Source of the DNA: Eunapius fragilis
Lineage: Eukaryota > Porifera > Demospongiae > Spongillida > Spongillidae
Reading direction: 5' to 3'
Assembly (NCBI GenBank): GCA_963681505.1
Contig: OY811974.1
Location: forward strand, 5,278,395-5,342,394
DNA length: 64,000 nt
The position numbers and the translations under genes are program-made. The notes beneath the pieces were generated by a model. That model made no database searches. It was not told the DNA's origin and saw only the letters and a program-made list of their open reading frames with translations. Of the stretch, positions 11,450 to 23,401 are shown one piece after another. The first letter of the stretch is position 1. Each line of letters starts with the position of its first letter.

Positions 11450-13352
11450 ATGGACGGAATGGATTTGGTTGCGTAAGATCGGTACAAGCAGAAGTTGGAG
11501 TCTGTAGGGCTGCTGTTAAGTGACGATCCTTACTTAGAATCGAACGATGGTCGCTTTAGTGACGATATGTCGTTGTGGCCTCGTGTTGAGTATGGGCATA
11601 TTTTTGCCTACTTCATCAAACGTCCTGGCACTTATACTCAGGAGCAGCTCCTTTCATGGAAGCAGCTTGAAGCATACAATTTCTTTGAATCTGGCTACGT
11701 AAGGACTGTTTACGCAATGGCATTTGGGCAAGGCGTCCGAAAGTGCATTTTGCTGAAAGCCAAAGTCAATCCTAGTCAGCGCTCACCTGATGATGTTCGT
11801 GAAGCTTGGATAATAGCAAAGCCTGACGGCTCTATTGTCTCTGCTCATTGCACGTGCATGGCTGGGTAAGTATACTTTCAATCTTAAAATGAAAAATAAC
11901 TACCAGTGCTACCCCATTAAATTTCTATTCCAGCCTAGGAGAAGGCTGTTCTCACATAGCTGCAGTGATGTTCAAGGTTGAGTGCGCTGTGAGGCTTGGT
12001 TACACTTCGTCTACCTCACAAATCTGCAAATGGAACAGTACATTTTGCTCAAAGGTTAATGTATAGTGTGAAGATGTCTTTAAATTACTGTCACATACAT
12101 GTAGGTGGAACCAGCTCTTATTGCAGATATAGAATTCAAACGACCTAAGCTGTCTAAGCCAGCTAGCAGTAAATGCAACAGTGTGCAAAATGAAGAACCT
12201 ACTGGGAGTTTAAAAGGCACTGTAACACAGCCAGAGCTTGAAAAACAATTTCTATCCAACTTAAAGGAGGCTTTTCCTGATGCTGTCATATTCTCCTCAG
12301 TACTAAAAAGGCCACCAAGTACAGATTTTCATTCTACGACTCCAATTATTCAAAAGCTACCACCTCCGTTAACATCCTTGCATAATGTAGTGTGCAACAA
12401 GATGACTCCAGAAGAGCTCTTTTCAGAATGTGAAAATGTTTTCAGCAGCAGGCTGGTTATTACAAAGGAAGAAGCACTGTATTTGGAAGAAGCTACTAGG
12501 CTACAATCACAGTCTATCCTGTGGCATAAGCACCGTGTAGGCCGCATAACAGCTTCAAAATTTTTTGCAGTGGCTCATACATCCATCAATTCTCCATCAC
12601 GATCACTGATCAAGGGTCTGATGGAAATGAAGGTCCAGTCATATAGTAAAGTAAAGTCCCTAATGTGGGGAATTGAGAATGAACACATAGCACGAGAACA
12701 GTATTTAGAACAGATGAAGGATAAGCACACTGGACTGCTATGCACTTCAAGTGGACTTCGTGTAAATCCAAAATATCCTCACCTTGGAGCAACACCTGAT
12801 GGAGTTGTGAAATGTGACTGTTGTGGAGATGGTATTATTGAAATAAAATGTCCGTACAAACACCAACAAAGTCACCGACATAATGTGAAAGATAACAAAT
12901 TCTGCCTTGAACAGGTAAATGGCCAAATGCTCTTGAAAAAAACTCACGAGTACTACTACCAGATTCAAGGACAATTAGCCATATGCGAAATGGAGTATTG
13001 TGACTTTGTCTGCTGGACGCCTCATGGGATGCACATTGAACGTATTGTGCCTGATACACTACTGTTCAAAACCATTAAGCCGTCTCTTGATGCATTCTTT
13101 GTCACAGTGTTACTACCCATGCTCATTACTGGTAGAACACAGCAGGATCATATGCAAGGCAGTGAAGCCACAGCTCATGTATCTGATGAAAAGGAAACCT
13201 ACTGCTGGTGCAATGGAATTGATGAAGGTCCAATGGTTGCTTGTGACAACACCCAATGTCCACGACAATGGTTTCATTTTGAATGTGTGGGTCTAGAGCG
13301 CAAACCACGAGGAAAGTGGTACTGCTGTGGTATGTGCAGGCATGAGCAATAA
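11450..13352 (+). CDS. SWIM zinc finger / YqaJ-like nuclease / PHD-finger protein of the ISL2EU-like element (one nonsense codon)
   Basis: Three exons: 11450-11865, 11934-12054 and 12105-13352; phases agree (1,785 nt). A SWIM finger spans the first splice (CTCMAG, then LGEGCSHIAA). A YqaJ-type PD-(D/E)XK nuclease follows: WHKHRVGRITASKF, LGATPDGV, then GIIEIKCPY, and YYQIQGQLAI. The protein ends in a PHD finger (CWCNGIDEGPMVACD ... WYCCGMC). YqaJ enzymes are phage-type exonucleases that assist recombination; here it is probably an accessory transposition protein. The ATG at 11450 is followed eight codons later by an in-frame TAA (11474-11476), after which coding continues without a break. Either this copy is mutated or translation starts later. 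Confidence 0.82.
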
Positions 13353-13459
13353 TTTCAAGCCGGCACGGATTCCGTTCATACATAATCACTATTTATTACT
13401 TATTTCATGTATGGATGTAGTTCATTGTAATCACTGTTTCTTGTAATGCTTCATCTACA

Positions 13460-14926
13460 TTATTCAGAATACACAACACTATGACACAGATTGACTAATG
13501 CAGCACACACAGTCACAATTTTGTCAATAAGTGATGTTCCACTTCCATCATTGCATCTTAAAATTGAAACAGGTATGGTTGACTGAAGAATGGTGTATTT
13601 ATTCTTTAGCAGTCCAATCACCCTTTCAATATGAATCATAACTTTAGATATTCTCTGTGAATATTCCACCTCATCCATAGATAGTTGTTTTTTTCCATGA
13701 GTGAAGGAAGGTATAACAAGCTTGCCACCGTATATTGCAAAATCATCGTGAATATCAAAACCCCTGTCAGCCAGTACCACATCACCAGGTTCAAGGAATT
13801 GTAAAAAACCACTATCCATGGTAATCAATTTGTCTGTAGCTCTACCACCCCAACACTTAGACAAAAAACAGATGGCACCGCATGGTGTTATTCCAAGCAA
13901 AAACTTTGCTGTGTTGTGTTTTTTATAGTTGGAGTATGTTTTTGCCCGTGCCTGGTACGAATAAGGTCGCTCTGTAAAGATTTCTGTGCAATCTATGATG
14001 CACCTTGCTTTGGGGTATAAGTCCTTGAAAATCTGAGGCATGTTGGCACAGCAAGTTTCTCGATCAGGCCATTGTATTAAAAATTTTAGATGAATGAACA
14101 TTGCATCTACCCATGCCACAAATATCTTAGAGACAGTGGCATTGCTAATCCCAAACCTGTAAGCAAGGTCTTGTACCAAAAGGCCAAGTCGTAGTCTCAT
14201 TAAGGTGAGTAATAACCGGTCAGCCTCAAGTAGCTGATCATGTAGTCTTGGACTCTTCTTAATGGCCAGAGTAGGAGAGGATAACAAGAGATGTGATAAT
14301 ACTATGCCAAAAACAGCACTGGTGGGTAGTCCTGTGTAAAACTTAACAGCCTCATCATGTGTTGCTATATCACTGTATCTAAATGATACAGGGTATGTTT
14401 GTGTATCGGAACATATCTTTTCCTTTTCTGCTGTTTGTGTTTCTGAAGTCTGAATATCGATGGCTACCTGTGTTCCTGCGTCACACATGAACTGTGAGTC
14501 TTGCAAGAGCAACAGACCTTCCGCTGCCTCACGACGATTCTCTTTTTCACGCTCACTGGCCTCCAAATTCTCTCTTCGAGATTTAACTCGCATCTGTCGC
14601 TCAAGTTGCATTTGTGTCGTGCCCTGCTTCCTAAAAGAGAACACTGTCGGAATGTAGTCTATGTCACTTCGATCGTCAACAGGTTTCCCTGAACAAGATA
14701 CAAGTAACAACACTTACTTTCGCGGATAAACTATACCTGATACAAAATGGTCCCCACAGACTCGTGAGTGCACTGTTGGCGTCCACTTCTCTCTTCTCAT
14801 CGCCTGGATCCATTTCAGCCTTCTGGCATGATCCTTTGTTGGAAAGCGATAGAACCCAAGACCAGGACGTTCACCATGGCGATTTTTGCAGCCAAACGAA
14901 CAACAACTAACAACCATCCCATACAA
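13460..14926 (-). CDS. THAP-domain DDE transposase (ISL2EU-like)
   Basis: Two exons, 14926-14737 and 14688-13460, with a 48-bp intron in phase 1: 472 residues. Exon 1 is a THAP C2CH DNA-binding finger (CCSFGC ... RVCGDHFVSG). After a charged linker comes a helix-turn-helix (LAYRFGISNATVSKIFVAWV). The DDE endonuclease domain (DDE_Tnp_4) then shows its three acidic residues in context: ARCIIDCTEIF, GDVVLADRGFDI and MIHIERVIGLLK. The frame is intact to the stop. The THAP finger would bind the element's ends and the DDE domain would cut and join DNA in the nucleus. The neighbouring convergent YqaJ gene is its usual partner in this superfamily. Confidence 0.9.
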
Positions 14927-15002
14927 CGCACGTTAAATTTGCCAACCAATTTTGATATTCATTGATTTTGATCACGTGCATACGTTCATGCGAAAACTAT
15001 GT

Positions 15003-15487
15003 ATAGCATTGTACGTCGATAAATGGGCACGCAAGGAGTGCACTGAACCGACACGCACACGATTTCTATAAAATGATGTTATGTGCGCGCGTATTCACTA
15101 CTGCTATAGCCTAAGCTAGTACATACCGTGTTGCGTAAGGCGATGGCAGCTGGAAGCTGAATCCGGCCACGCATTTCGATCGCTTAGCGAATTCCGTTCG
15201 CTATAGAAGTAAAAAAAGAACCAGACTGACGTTTGAAAAGCCGTAGATAAGGGGGAGCCTTGGGGGGGCGTGACATTTATTAAAAATCTATTGGTATAAT
15301 TATTAAATATAGGTCTCGTGAGCTAGCTCCCCTCAGGTGACCAATATCCCCCCATGTTCCCATGGCGACCAGTACTCCTTCATGTTCTCATAGCTCTATG
15401 TGGTAGTGATCACTTAAAACTTTCAGTAATCACTACTGCCCCTCATGTTCCCATGGTAACCTTATGCACTCTGACCTCTCCCTGCAG
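15003..15487. other. No gene seen
   Basis: Ordinary sequence from 15003 to about 15350. From about 15350 it resembles 16860-17070 (gttcccatgg/tgaccagtactcc motifs), the intronic start of the duplicated block. Confidence 0.5.
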
Positions 15488-16311
15488 GAGTCTATAAGGT
15501 CACAGAGGCAATGTGATGACCTCCAACATCAGTTGTCCCAACAGAAGGTACACCTACATTTGTGATGTCCTTAATGTAGTTGTGTGTGTGTGTGTGTGTA
15601 CAATGTATTTATGTTATATGGGATCGTGGCAGCAAAAAGGGACCTAGAATGTATTATTAAACATTTCCAAGAATGGCCTTAAAAGTTGATGCGTGCAATT
15701 AAATGTATGTGTAATTAAAAATTCAGCCCACTGTAACTCCATGATGGATAGACTAATATGCAGTGTGTAAGAAAGAAGTTGTAGAGGACATGACATCTCT
15801 TAGAAATTTGAAAAATTGAAAAATTATGTGCTAGGTCCCTTTTTGCTGCCTCTATCCCATATGTTCCATGTGTTTATATTTGCTTTGGGTCACTACATTT
15901 CATCATCATATCAGGGGAACTATACCACACATGTATCTCTCCACACCTTTACAGGAGTCCAGTGATGTCATCATTTCAGGACTGAGGGGTGAGTTGAGCA
16001 GTCTGAACCAGAAGCTGGAGGAGATGACATCATATCATCAGGTGACTTTATCCACTATGGGTAGAGCTCAATCATATTGGATGGCCTGGGTACCCTTACC
16101 CTAGGGGGTGGGGGAGGGGTAGTTCATTACTGCTCCATGTACATCACTTCATGTACAGTAGGTGTGTGGAATGTTTACATGTATGTGTAATCAAACCTTC
16201 CTCCTCCCTCCTCCCTCCTCCCTCCCTCCTCCCTACCTTTATAACTAGGCTGAGAAGGATGGAGCTAAAGCATTGGAATATGAACTGTAGGGAGCTAGGA
16301 CCATCATTGAG
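15488..16311 (+). pseudogene. Coiled-coil exon cassette, copy 1 (exons A-B-C, C broken)
   Basis: Three exons with good splice signals, all phase 0: A 15488-15547 (20 aa, ESIRSQRQCDDLQHQLSQQK), B 15955-16041 (29 aa, starting ESSDVIISGLRGELSSLNQK) and C 16249-16311 (21 codons, starting AEKDGAKALEYEL). The heptad-like pattern suggests coiled coil. Exon C has an in-frame TAG that its copy at 17862 lacks (GAG there), so this cassette is decayed or its C exon is skipped. I do not recognise the host protein. Confidence 0.6.
15616..15862. mobile_element. MITE, TATGGGATC family (copy 1)
   Basis: Inverted ends tatgggatcgtggcagc and gctgcctctatcccata. The interior has 'attcagcccactgtaactcc', shared with the copies at 17.2, 34.4 and 59.7 kb. 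Confidence 0.7.
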
Positions 16312-17071
16312 GTAGCTATAGATCATTTTATGGTTTGGAATTTGGATGTGGTATCCTTAGTCTACAAGTGCTGAAGGCTACCTAACGTTAGTGTTGGGTA
16401 TACCTAACACACACTATTGGGTTTAAATAACAGGTTAATGGAGCGCTAATTTCTTGGGCAGTATACCTTGCATGTCTGAACACATCAGGAAGCTATACAT
16501 GTATTTAGACAGCCAATACAAAGGAGTAGGGTGCAAGATGGGCCCGAACTAATGTACTGTATCTAATGCCTGGCACTTGTATATAGTATATTGAAAGTGA
16601 GGGGACTGTTCAGGGATGAAATGTATAAGCAGAGTAATAGGCCTGGAGGTCTATGTATAGTGTATGATGTGTCAGTTTAGGAGAAGCATATATTTTAAAA
16701 CACTAATGATTTTTATTAGACCCTCAATCACCAGAGGGAACAGATGACTGTATTCACAACAGTCTGCCCCAACACATGTACATGTATGAGGTATGATTTT
16801 AGAAGCATTGATTCCATAAGGTACCATTTATGTGCTCTGTAGTGAGACTTGCCCCCACATTCACGGGGTAACCATGTTACTACCCCATGTGCCCATGGAG
16901 ACCACTATTCCCCCCATGTTCCCATGGTGACCGGTACTCCTCCATGTTCTCATAGCTCTATGTGGTAGTGATCACTTAAGCTTTCACTACTTTCCCCGTG
17001 TTTCCATGGCGATCAGTACTGCCCCTCATGTTCCCGTGGTAACCCTTATGCACTCTGACCTCTCCCTGCAG

Positions 17072-18501
17072 GAGTCTATAAGGTCACAGAGGCAATGTGA
17101 TGACCTACAACATCAGTTGTCCCAACAGAAGGTACACCTACATTCGTGATGTCCTGAATGTAGTTGTGTGTGTGTGTGGGGGGGGGGGGAGTGTGGATTA
17201 TACATCTACATATGGGAACATGGCAGCAACAAGGTACTTAGCACGTATTATTAAATTTTTTCAGGAAGGACCTTCAATGTTGTGATGCATGCAATTAAAA
17301 TGTATGTGTAATTACAAATTCAGGTCACTGTAACTCCATGATGGACAGACTAAAGTCCAGTGCATGCGAAAGAAGTTGTAGAGGACATGATATTGCCTAG
17401 AAAATGAAATAATTTGAAAACTTGAAAAAAGTATGCGCTAGGTGCACTGTACATGTACCTTTACGCTGCCTCTATCCCATATGTTCCTTATGTTTATATT
17501 TGCTTTGGATCACTTCATTTCATCGTCATATCAGGGGAACTATTCCACACATGTATCTCTCCACACCCTTACAGGAGTCCAGTGATGTCATCATTTCAGG
17601 ACTGAGGAGTGAGTTGTGCAGTCTGAACCAGAAGCTGGAGGAGATGACATCATATCATCAGGTGACTTTATCCACTATGGGCAGAGCTCATATTGAATGG
17701 CCTGGGTACCCTTAACCTAGTGGATGGGGAGGGGTAGTTCATTTCTGCTCCATGTACATGTATTGTTAAAGTGGGTGTGTGGAATGCTTACATGTATATG
17801 TAATCGTACCTTCCCCCTCCCTCCTCCCTCCACCCTCTTCCCTCTCCCTACCTTTGACCAGGCTGAGAAGGATAGAGCTAAAGCATTGGAACATGAACTG
17901 GAGGGAGCTAGGGCCATCATTGAGGTAGCTATAGATTATTTTATGGTTTTGGAATTTGGATGTGTTATCCTTAGTCTACAAGTGCTGAAGGCTACCTAAC
18001 GTTGGTGTTGGGTATACCTAACACACACTATTGGGTTTTTTATGGAGTGCTAGTTTCTTGGGCTGTAAACGTTGTGTGTCTGAACACATCAGGAAGCTAT
18101 ATTTAGACAGCCAATACAAAGGAGTGGGTGCAAGATGGGCCCTAATGTATAGTTTACCTAATGCCTGGCACTTGTACATGTACATGTACATGTGTATTAG
18201 ATACTGAAAGTAAAGTGACTGTTTAGTGAATAGCATGTGTACATTTGTGTTAATATACAGCATCAACAATTCAATTTCAATACCAGTTACAGGGATGTAA
18301 TTCCATCAAAATGTATAAGCAGAGTAATAGGCTTGTAGATCTATGTATAGTTTAGGAGAAGCATATGTAAAAATGTTATATATGGGGGTATAAAATACTA
18401 TTGATTTTTATTAGACCCACAATCATCGGAGGGAACAGGAGAGCCAACAAATGAAGGAACAGATGGAGGAACAACTTGCTCTGGTGAATGAGCACATACA
18501 T
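17072..18501 (+). CDS. Coiled-coil exon cassette, copy 2 (exons A-B-C-D)
   Basis: Exons A 17072-17131, B 17575-17661, C 17862-17924 and a likely D 18415-18501 (THNHRREQESQQMKEQMEEQ...), all multiples of three in phase 0. Each can be added or skipped without shifting frame. The block is a tandem duplicate of 15.4-16.8 kb, offset about 1.58-1.62 kb, including its introns and an intronic MITE. Sequence is Glu/Gln/Lys-rich and probably coiled coil. This is part of a larger plus-strand gene whose first exon I could not find. Confidence 0.6.
17211..17482. mobile_element. MITE, TATGGGATC family (copy 2)
   Basis: Same ends and interior as copy 1 and at the matching position in the duplicated cassette, so it was present before the duplication. 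Confidence 0.7.
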
Positions 18502-19772
18502 GTACACAGGATATACGCTATGTTCATCCTTGCAATACCATATTCATGAAGTTGCAGGCACAATGTAATATCTACTGCACTACATGTGTGTTAACACTGA
18601 TGTTAGCCGGAGCTAACATTTATCTGTTTGTACCTAGGTTAACAGTGCTGGTTGTGTAAAAGCTAATGAAATCTTTATAAACCGCTGTGTAAACAATCAG
18701 CTGTATGGTTTTTTTTATTATTATAAAACTTGACTAGGATATCATCAAGTAGAATTGCATACATGTACAGTTACTATGGGATGGAAGCCTGATTCGACCA
18801 TTTCTAGAATAAACAAGATGAAAATGCAGTACGCTTGTTCAAGGCAGGGGGAAAAGACCATTTTCATGATCGACCTTTACTGTTGGTAACTGATAGTTCC
18901 AGTGACATGCTTGGCCTTACTATACATCCCATTGTGTGCTGGAGCAGCGCGAGAGCCAGTGACATTTTCCACATGAGCGTAATAGCAGCACCGATTTTAG
19001 AGTGCTTAGCTACATGTATGTTCAGTGTGGACGAGGGAGGCGGGAGATAAACCATAACATTTGTTACATTATGTAGGTTTTGTTTGCATTTTTAACTGCT
19101 ATGGTCTGTAAATCAGGGATGTTTACCCTGGTTAAAGCTATATGTTACATGCTAATCACAACCGAGGTAGTTTGGTGCGATGATTGAAAGAAAGAGAAGG
19201 AAAACGTTATCCACGGTTAACAAAATGTTAACCTCAGATAACATTGGTAGTTCTATGGTTTACAGTGTAATTTTTATTTTTGAACTTGATTGCATAATTA
19301 CAATGATTATGTTTATGAATACGGTAAACTGATTTACTAACTACTTTAACATACATGTACATGTATATAGTAAATACCTCACTGTATACACAACAGCCTG
19401 CCCCAACTGTGTGGAGTACACGTATGATATACATGTAGAAGCATTGATTCCATATAATGAGATATTTGACCTTGTTAACCTTTTTATTTGCCCCTGCCTT
19501 TCCCTGGTGACCATTACTGCTCCCATGTTCTCATGGTGACCTTATCTAATTTGCCCCCACATTCCTCTGGTAACCGTGTTACTCCCCTCGTGTTCCCATG
19601 GTGACCACTATTCCTGGGCATCATTGTGACAGTACTCCTTCATGTTCTCATGTGGTAACATGGGATGGTAGGATCACTTAACCTTTCACTACTGTCCACA
19701 TGTTCCATGGTGATCATTACTGCCCCTCATGATCTCATGGTAACTCTTATACACTCTGACTTCTCCATGCAG
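18502..19772. other. Intronic or intergenic sequence, no gene seen
   Basis: A/T-rich with scattered TACATGTA motifs. No exon-like or repeat structure beyond the gttcccatgg motifs at 19.49-19.72 kb that precede exon A3. Confidence 0.4.
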
Positions 19773-20306
19773 GAGTTTTTAAGGTCACAGAGGCAATATG
19801 ATGACCTCCAACATCAGTTGTCCCAACAGAAGGTACACCTACATTTGTGATGTCCTGAATGTAGTTGTGTGTACATGTGCTATGTATGTGTAAAATTTGC
19901 TTGTATTTGCTCTGGGTCACTTTGAAATTGTTGGGCTGGGTACCCGTAGTCCATAATGAAATGGAATTGCCTCCAGGTACCTGTAACCTTTGGCCTGTAT
20001 GTTAGTAGTGTTCTTTGTACATGTATGTTTTGGTAGACACATGTACTGTACACATGCAGTTGTATTAGCTAGTATCCAAATGCTCCACAGGTCCACACTA
20101 TTTGCTCAAGCTGTTCCACCCATTGCACTGCCATCTTGAAGCCAGTGGAGTGTCAATTAGCTTGTGTTCATCACTTCAAAATGATTGACGTGCAGATGGA
20201 ACTAAGTGTTGTTAAAGGTGTCAGTTTTATGGAGACCTACAAAAGAGCCAACCTTTCTGCCATCATTCATGAAGCCAGTACCTCAATCACTACCACTTCA
20301 TCCATG
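19773..20306 (+). CDS. Exon A copy 3 and exon E copy 1
   Basis: Exon A3 19773-19832 (EFLRSQRQYDDLQHQLSQQK) and exon E1 20091-20306 (72 codons, containing AILKPVECQLACVHHF and VVKGVSFMETYKRANLSA), each bounded by AG/GT in phase 0. Exon E has close copies at 25198 and 26014 and a short one at 28344. It matches no family I recognise. Conserved Cys and His residues (CxxC, CVHH) near its start might bind metal, which is speculation. Confidence 0.55.
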
Positions 20307-21419
20307 GTATGTACAATTGTGCACCACATGAAAACACCAAGCATATTACTGTGCAATAACAATTTTCATGTACAGTGTAGCAGATTTGAAGTATACATGC
20401 ATTGCCATAGAACTCTCTCTAAACTTGCTGTAGGCAGTATTTGTACACCTGTATGCATGGTGAATTATGCAGTTAAGTGTGGCTATATCACTCTCCAAGG
20501 GTATAAATTATGTAGCTATAATATTATCCCTGGATTCTTAATTTCTGATTAATCTGCTGTCGTTTTGTTTAAATCACCCTGGGGTTTGCTAGAAAATACG
20601 CAACAGCACCTGTCTGAGGTAAACTGTACGTCTTTGGGTTGGCTGTAAATTGTTACTGCGTACATGTAAATAATATAAATCAGACCCATTCCCATGTTTT
20701 TGTTCGTTTTTACTTTCACTGGAACAATTTTGAGCGCTGATTTGTATTAACTATTGTATTTAATTTTACATTGTTTACATACCGGTCAAGCAGGAGGTGT
20801 GTTCATGACATCACACCCCCTACCTCCAATTCACTGGTTTGGAGACGGGGTGTCTGGACATTCGATTGATTATACCCCTTAATTTTTAATGATTACACGT
20901 TACTCCTGGGGAACGTTCCCATGGAGTAACGCACATTTGATGGCTTGTTATTTTCCTTGTACATGTACTACAAGTAGAAGATTGATTAACTGATAAGCAC
21001 AACAAATCTGTTTCTCTGCCTGAGCTCTTTCATAATTTTTGATGTTGCGTTTGTTGCTTTTTGTCACCATTATTTAAGCTATTCTCTGTTGAAATCGATG
21101 GTGTGATAATTTGCCAGTAAGATTCAAAGCATGCAGTGTTGTGCAAGAGGAGCTATGTAGGAAGAAGTACATGTACATGTACATCCGTATTTTAAGAAAA
21201 CAATGGATACTACTGCTGTGTGGCATGTGGTCAGCCAACAGATGGCTTTGTTGAAACTGTGCAGTTTGCGGTCAGAAAGAGGATCCAATGTATGAACATG
21301 GAATTCCACACTTAGAATAAGACACCTTCAGTTATCATTACAATGTGTAATTTTTATTGATTATTGGGACCATGGTTACATTACCTCTGGGGAATGTAAT
21401 GCTTGCGCAGATAGACAAT
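20307..21419. other. Intron-like sequence, no gene seen
   Basis: Contains a short palindrome (gttactcctggggaacgttc, 20908-20939). A segment at 21.23-21.44 kb is repeated at 26.51-26.71 kb, again pointing to duplication of the exon E block. Confidence 0.4.
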
Positions 21420-21554
21420 AATAATCCATCATCATTATTAGGAGCTCAAAGGACAGGGAACTGGAGATGAAGGAAGAGATGAAGGAAGTTGGTTCTTCTG
21501 AGTTCCCTCTGGTGAAGCTGTCCTTTGAGCTCCTAATAATGATGATGGATTATT
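21420..21554. repeat. Perfect 37-bp inverted repeat with 61-nt loop
   Basis: Arms 21420-21456 and 21518-21554 are exact complements (starting aataatccatcatcattatt). The loop is GA-rich (gagatgaaggaagagatgaa) and resembles exon D, so a piece of the coding repeat may be captured inside a fold-back. Confidence 0.85.
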
Positions 21555-21604
21555 AAGGGGTACAATCAAACGAACAATCTAATATGAGTTTTTGCTTCAT
21601 AATA

Positions 21605-22752
21605 GGGTCATTCCATGTCCTGACACAAATGAATCGGCATGTACCCCTGAGATTTGTGTGCAATTTATCATACTTGCTTGACCTAATATGGATGTTACTT
21701 TAACGCATTAATTTTTAAAATCTCACGAGTGGTTTACGAATTAACACCATCATGAATAATTAATTGTTTTCCACTTTGAAGTCTCATAACTCCCTACTCA
21801 CAGAACATGTATGGCTATTGTTGGCATCAAATTGAAGCTCTCTTAGTGTACAATCCAACTATAATATGCTTCTGTGGGAGAGGCGAAAGGGTTAAAGAAT
21901 AAACGTTTATACAGCATGGTTTTCAATAAAAAATAACCAACACCCTTTCTTACTGTTGTGATAGTTGACGACAGTATTATGTAATACCCTTGAGACGTAT
22001 CTAAACAAACACTTACTTCTCATTAGTGATAAAATCAACTAAGACATTTAAAATGGCATCTTGCCCTTTAACCCTCTGCAGTTCCCAGAACTAGCTGATA
22101 CTCAAACTTTTTTTTTGGACAATGAACAGTTTTCATATACAAAAACAGTATCACCCTGCAAGTGACCTAAATATTGAAAACCGTGCTGTATAAACGTTTA
22201 TTCTTTAACCCTTTCGCCTCTCCCACAGAAGCATATTACAGTTGGATTGTAAACTAAGAGAGCTTCAATTTGATGCCAACAATAGCCATACACGTTCTGT
22301 GAGTAGGGAGTTATGAGTCTTCAAAGTGGAAAACAATTTATTAGTATTATAAAACAGAAGACGAAAACACGTTATTTTTATTCCCTGATGTTATTTCTAA
22401 GGTCCAGATGTTTAAAAAGGCTTCGCTCTCCCCTATTTTAGTAGAACAAGCGGGTGCGTATTCAAAGCCGCTAGTAACGATAAAGGCGTACACCTGCAGC
22501 TGTTAGTTCCCGCTTTCCTTTTGTTAAAAACCAACATTCCAGTCATAGCTCCATGTCCTTAGGGCTTTTAGGGCTTTTTGGTGCACAAAGTGTGTAACCA
22601 TGCGACAAAAATTGGTTTTTAAATACGTGTGTACATAAATGTGCACTTAAGAGTTAAAGTAACATCCATATTAGGTCAAGCAAATATGATAAATTGCACA
22701 CAAGTCTGATGGGTACATGCCAATTCATTTGTGTCAGGACATGGAATGACCC
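21605..22752. mobile_element. Fold-back element, 1.15 kb, 4-bp target duplication
   Basis: Ends gggtcattccatgtcctgac and its inverse continue as an inverted repeat of more than 100 bp. A second long inverted block follows (left about 21756-21930, right about 22173-22345, with ttctgtgggagaggcgaaag). AATA flanks both ends (21601-21604, 22753-22756). About 300 bp at 22345-22640 has no partner. No coding region. Confidence 0.75.
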
Positions 22753-23326
22753 AATAAGGAAAGATCAAAAAGCAACGTCGCTATGTATGTCTGCTAAGCC
22801 AGTTATCCCTGAGGTAACATTTTTGAAAAAACGTAAAAGACTAAACGATCGATAGGCTATGCTTTCACAGTTGTATTTATACCTGAAAATCAAAATCAAG
22901 TTGATCTTTTACCCTTTTGTTCACGTTACATTTCTGTTCTCACTGACTTCACCTTAGGACACCTGCATTATCAATTGGCAGATGTGCCGCCAAACTCCAC
23001 ACATGAAACTGTCTTCGACTCAGATTGCATCCAGCGAATGTGTGGGCTTATGTCCAGAAAGTTGTCCGCAAAGCCTGCATCTGTCTCATCGAATGAGTAA
23101 AAATACAGCAGAAAAGAAGGTACACCTACATTTGTGATGTCATTAATGTAGTTTTGTGTGTGCATGTGTGTGTGTGTGTGCACATAAATTATTTTGGTTT
23201 ATACAAGTGTACATGTGTATACTACATGTAGGTACACTGTATCCTGGCTAGGGTCACACCATTACATTGTATGTCATCATACATTATAGAATGGTTCCAC
23301 ACATGTATCCATCAACATCCTTACAG

Positions 23327-23401
23327 GAGTCCTGTGATGTCGTCATTTCAGGACAGAGCAGAAAGAAACAAAAGCTAAAGGAGATGTCATCACATTGCGA
23401 G
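23327..23401 (+). pseudogene. Degenerate exon B copy
   Basis: AG-bounded 75-bp exon followed by GT, still in frame (starts ESCDVVISGQSRKKQKLKEM) but diverged and four codons shorter than the other B exons. The sequence at 23118-23200 matches the intron following exon A (ggtacacctacatttgtgat). The 22757-23326 stretch has nothing else. Confidence 0.5.

Larger units (their letters stand above)
11379..15002. mobile_element. ISL2EU (IS4EU)-like autonomous transposon, 3.6 kb, two convergent genes
   Basis: The ends ACATAGTTTTC (11379) and GAAAACTATGT (to 15002) are inverted. Subterminal TCACGTGATC-like and TTGGTTGGCAA motifs are also inverted. An AT dinucleotide flanks each side (11377-11378, 15003-15004). 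Inside are a SWIM/YqaJ/PHD gene (+) and a THAP-DDE gene (-), converging with 107 bp between stop codons. From memory, ISL2EU elements encode exactly this pair and make 2-bp duplications. The copy is nearly intact, with one nonsense codon near the start of the YqaJ gene. Confidence 0.82.
15360..18420 (+). repeat. Tandem segmental duplication, unit ~1.6 kb
   Basis: Introns and exons of 15.36-16.75 kb match 16.88-18.42 kb: the sets of gttcccatgg motifs, a TG tract after exon A, the 245-280-bp MITE, a CTCCCTCC run before exon C, and the intronic 'ctacctaacgtt.gtgttggg' text. Partial copies recur at 19.5-19.9 and 29.8-30.2 kb. Confidence 0.85.
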
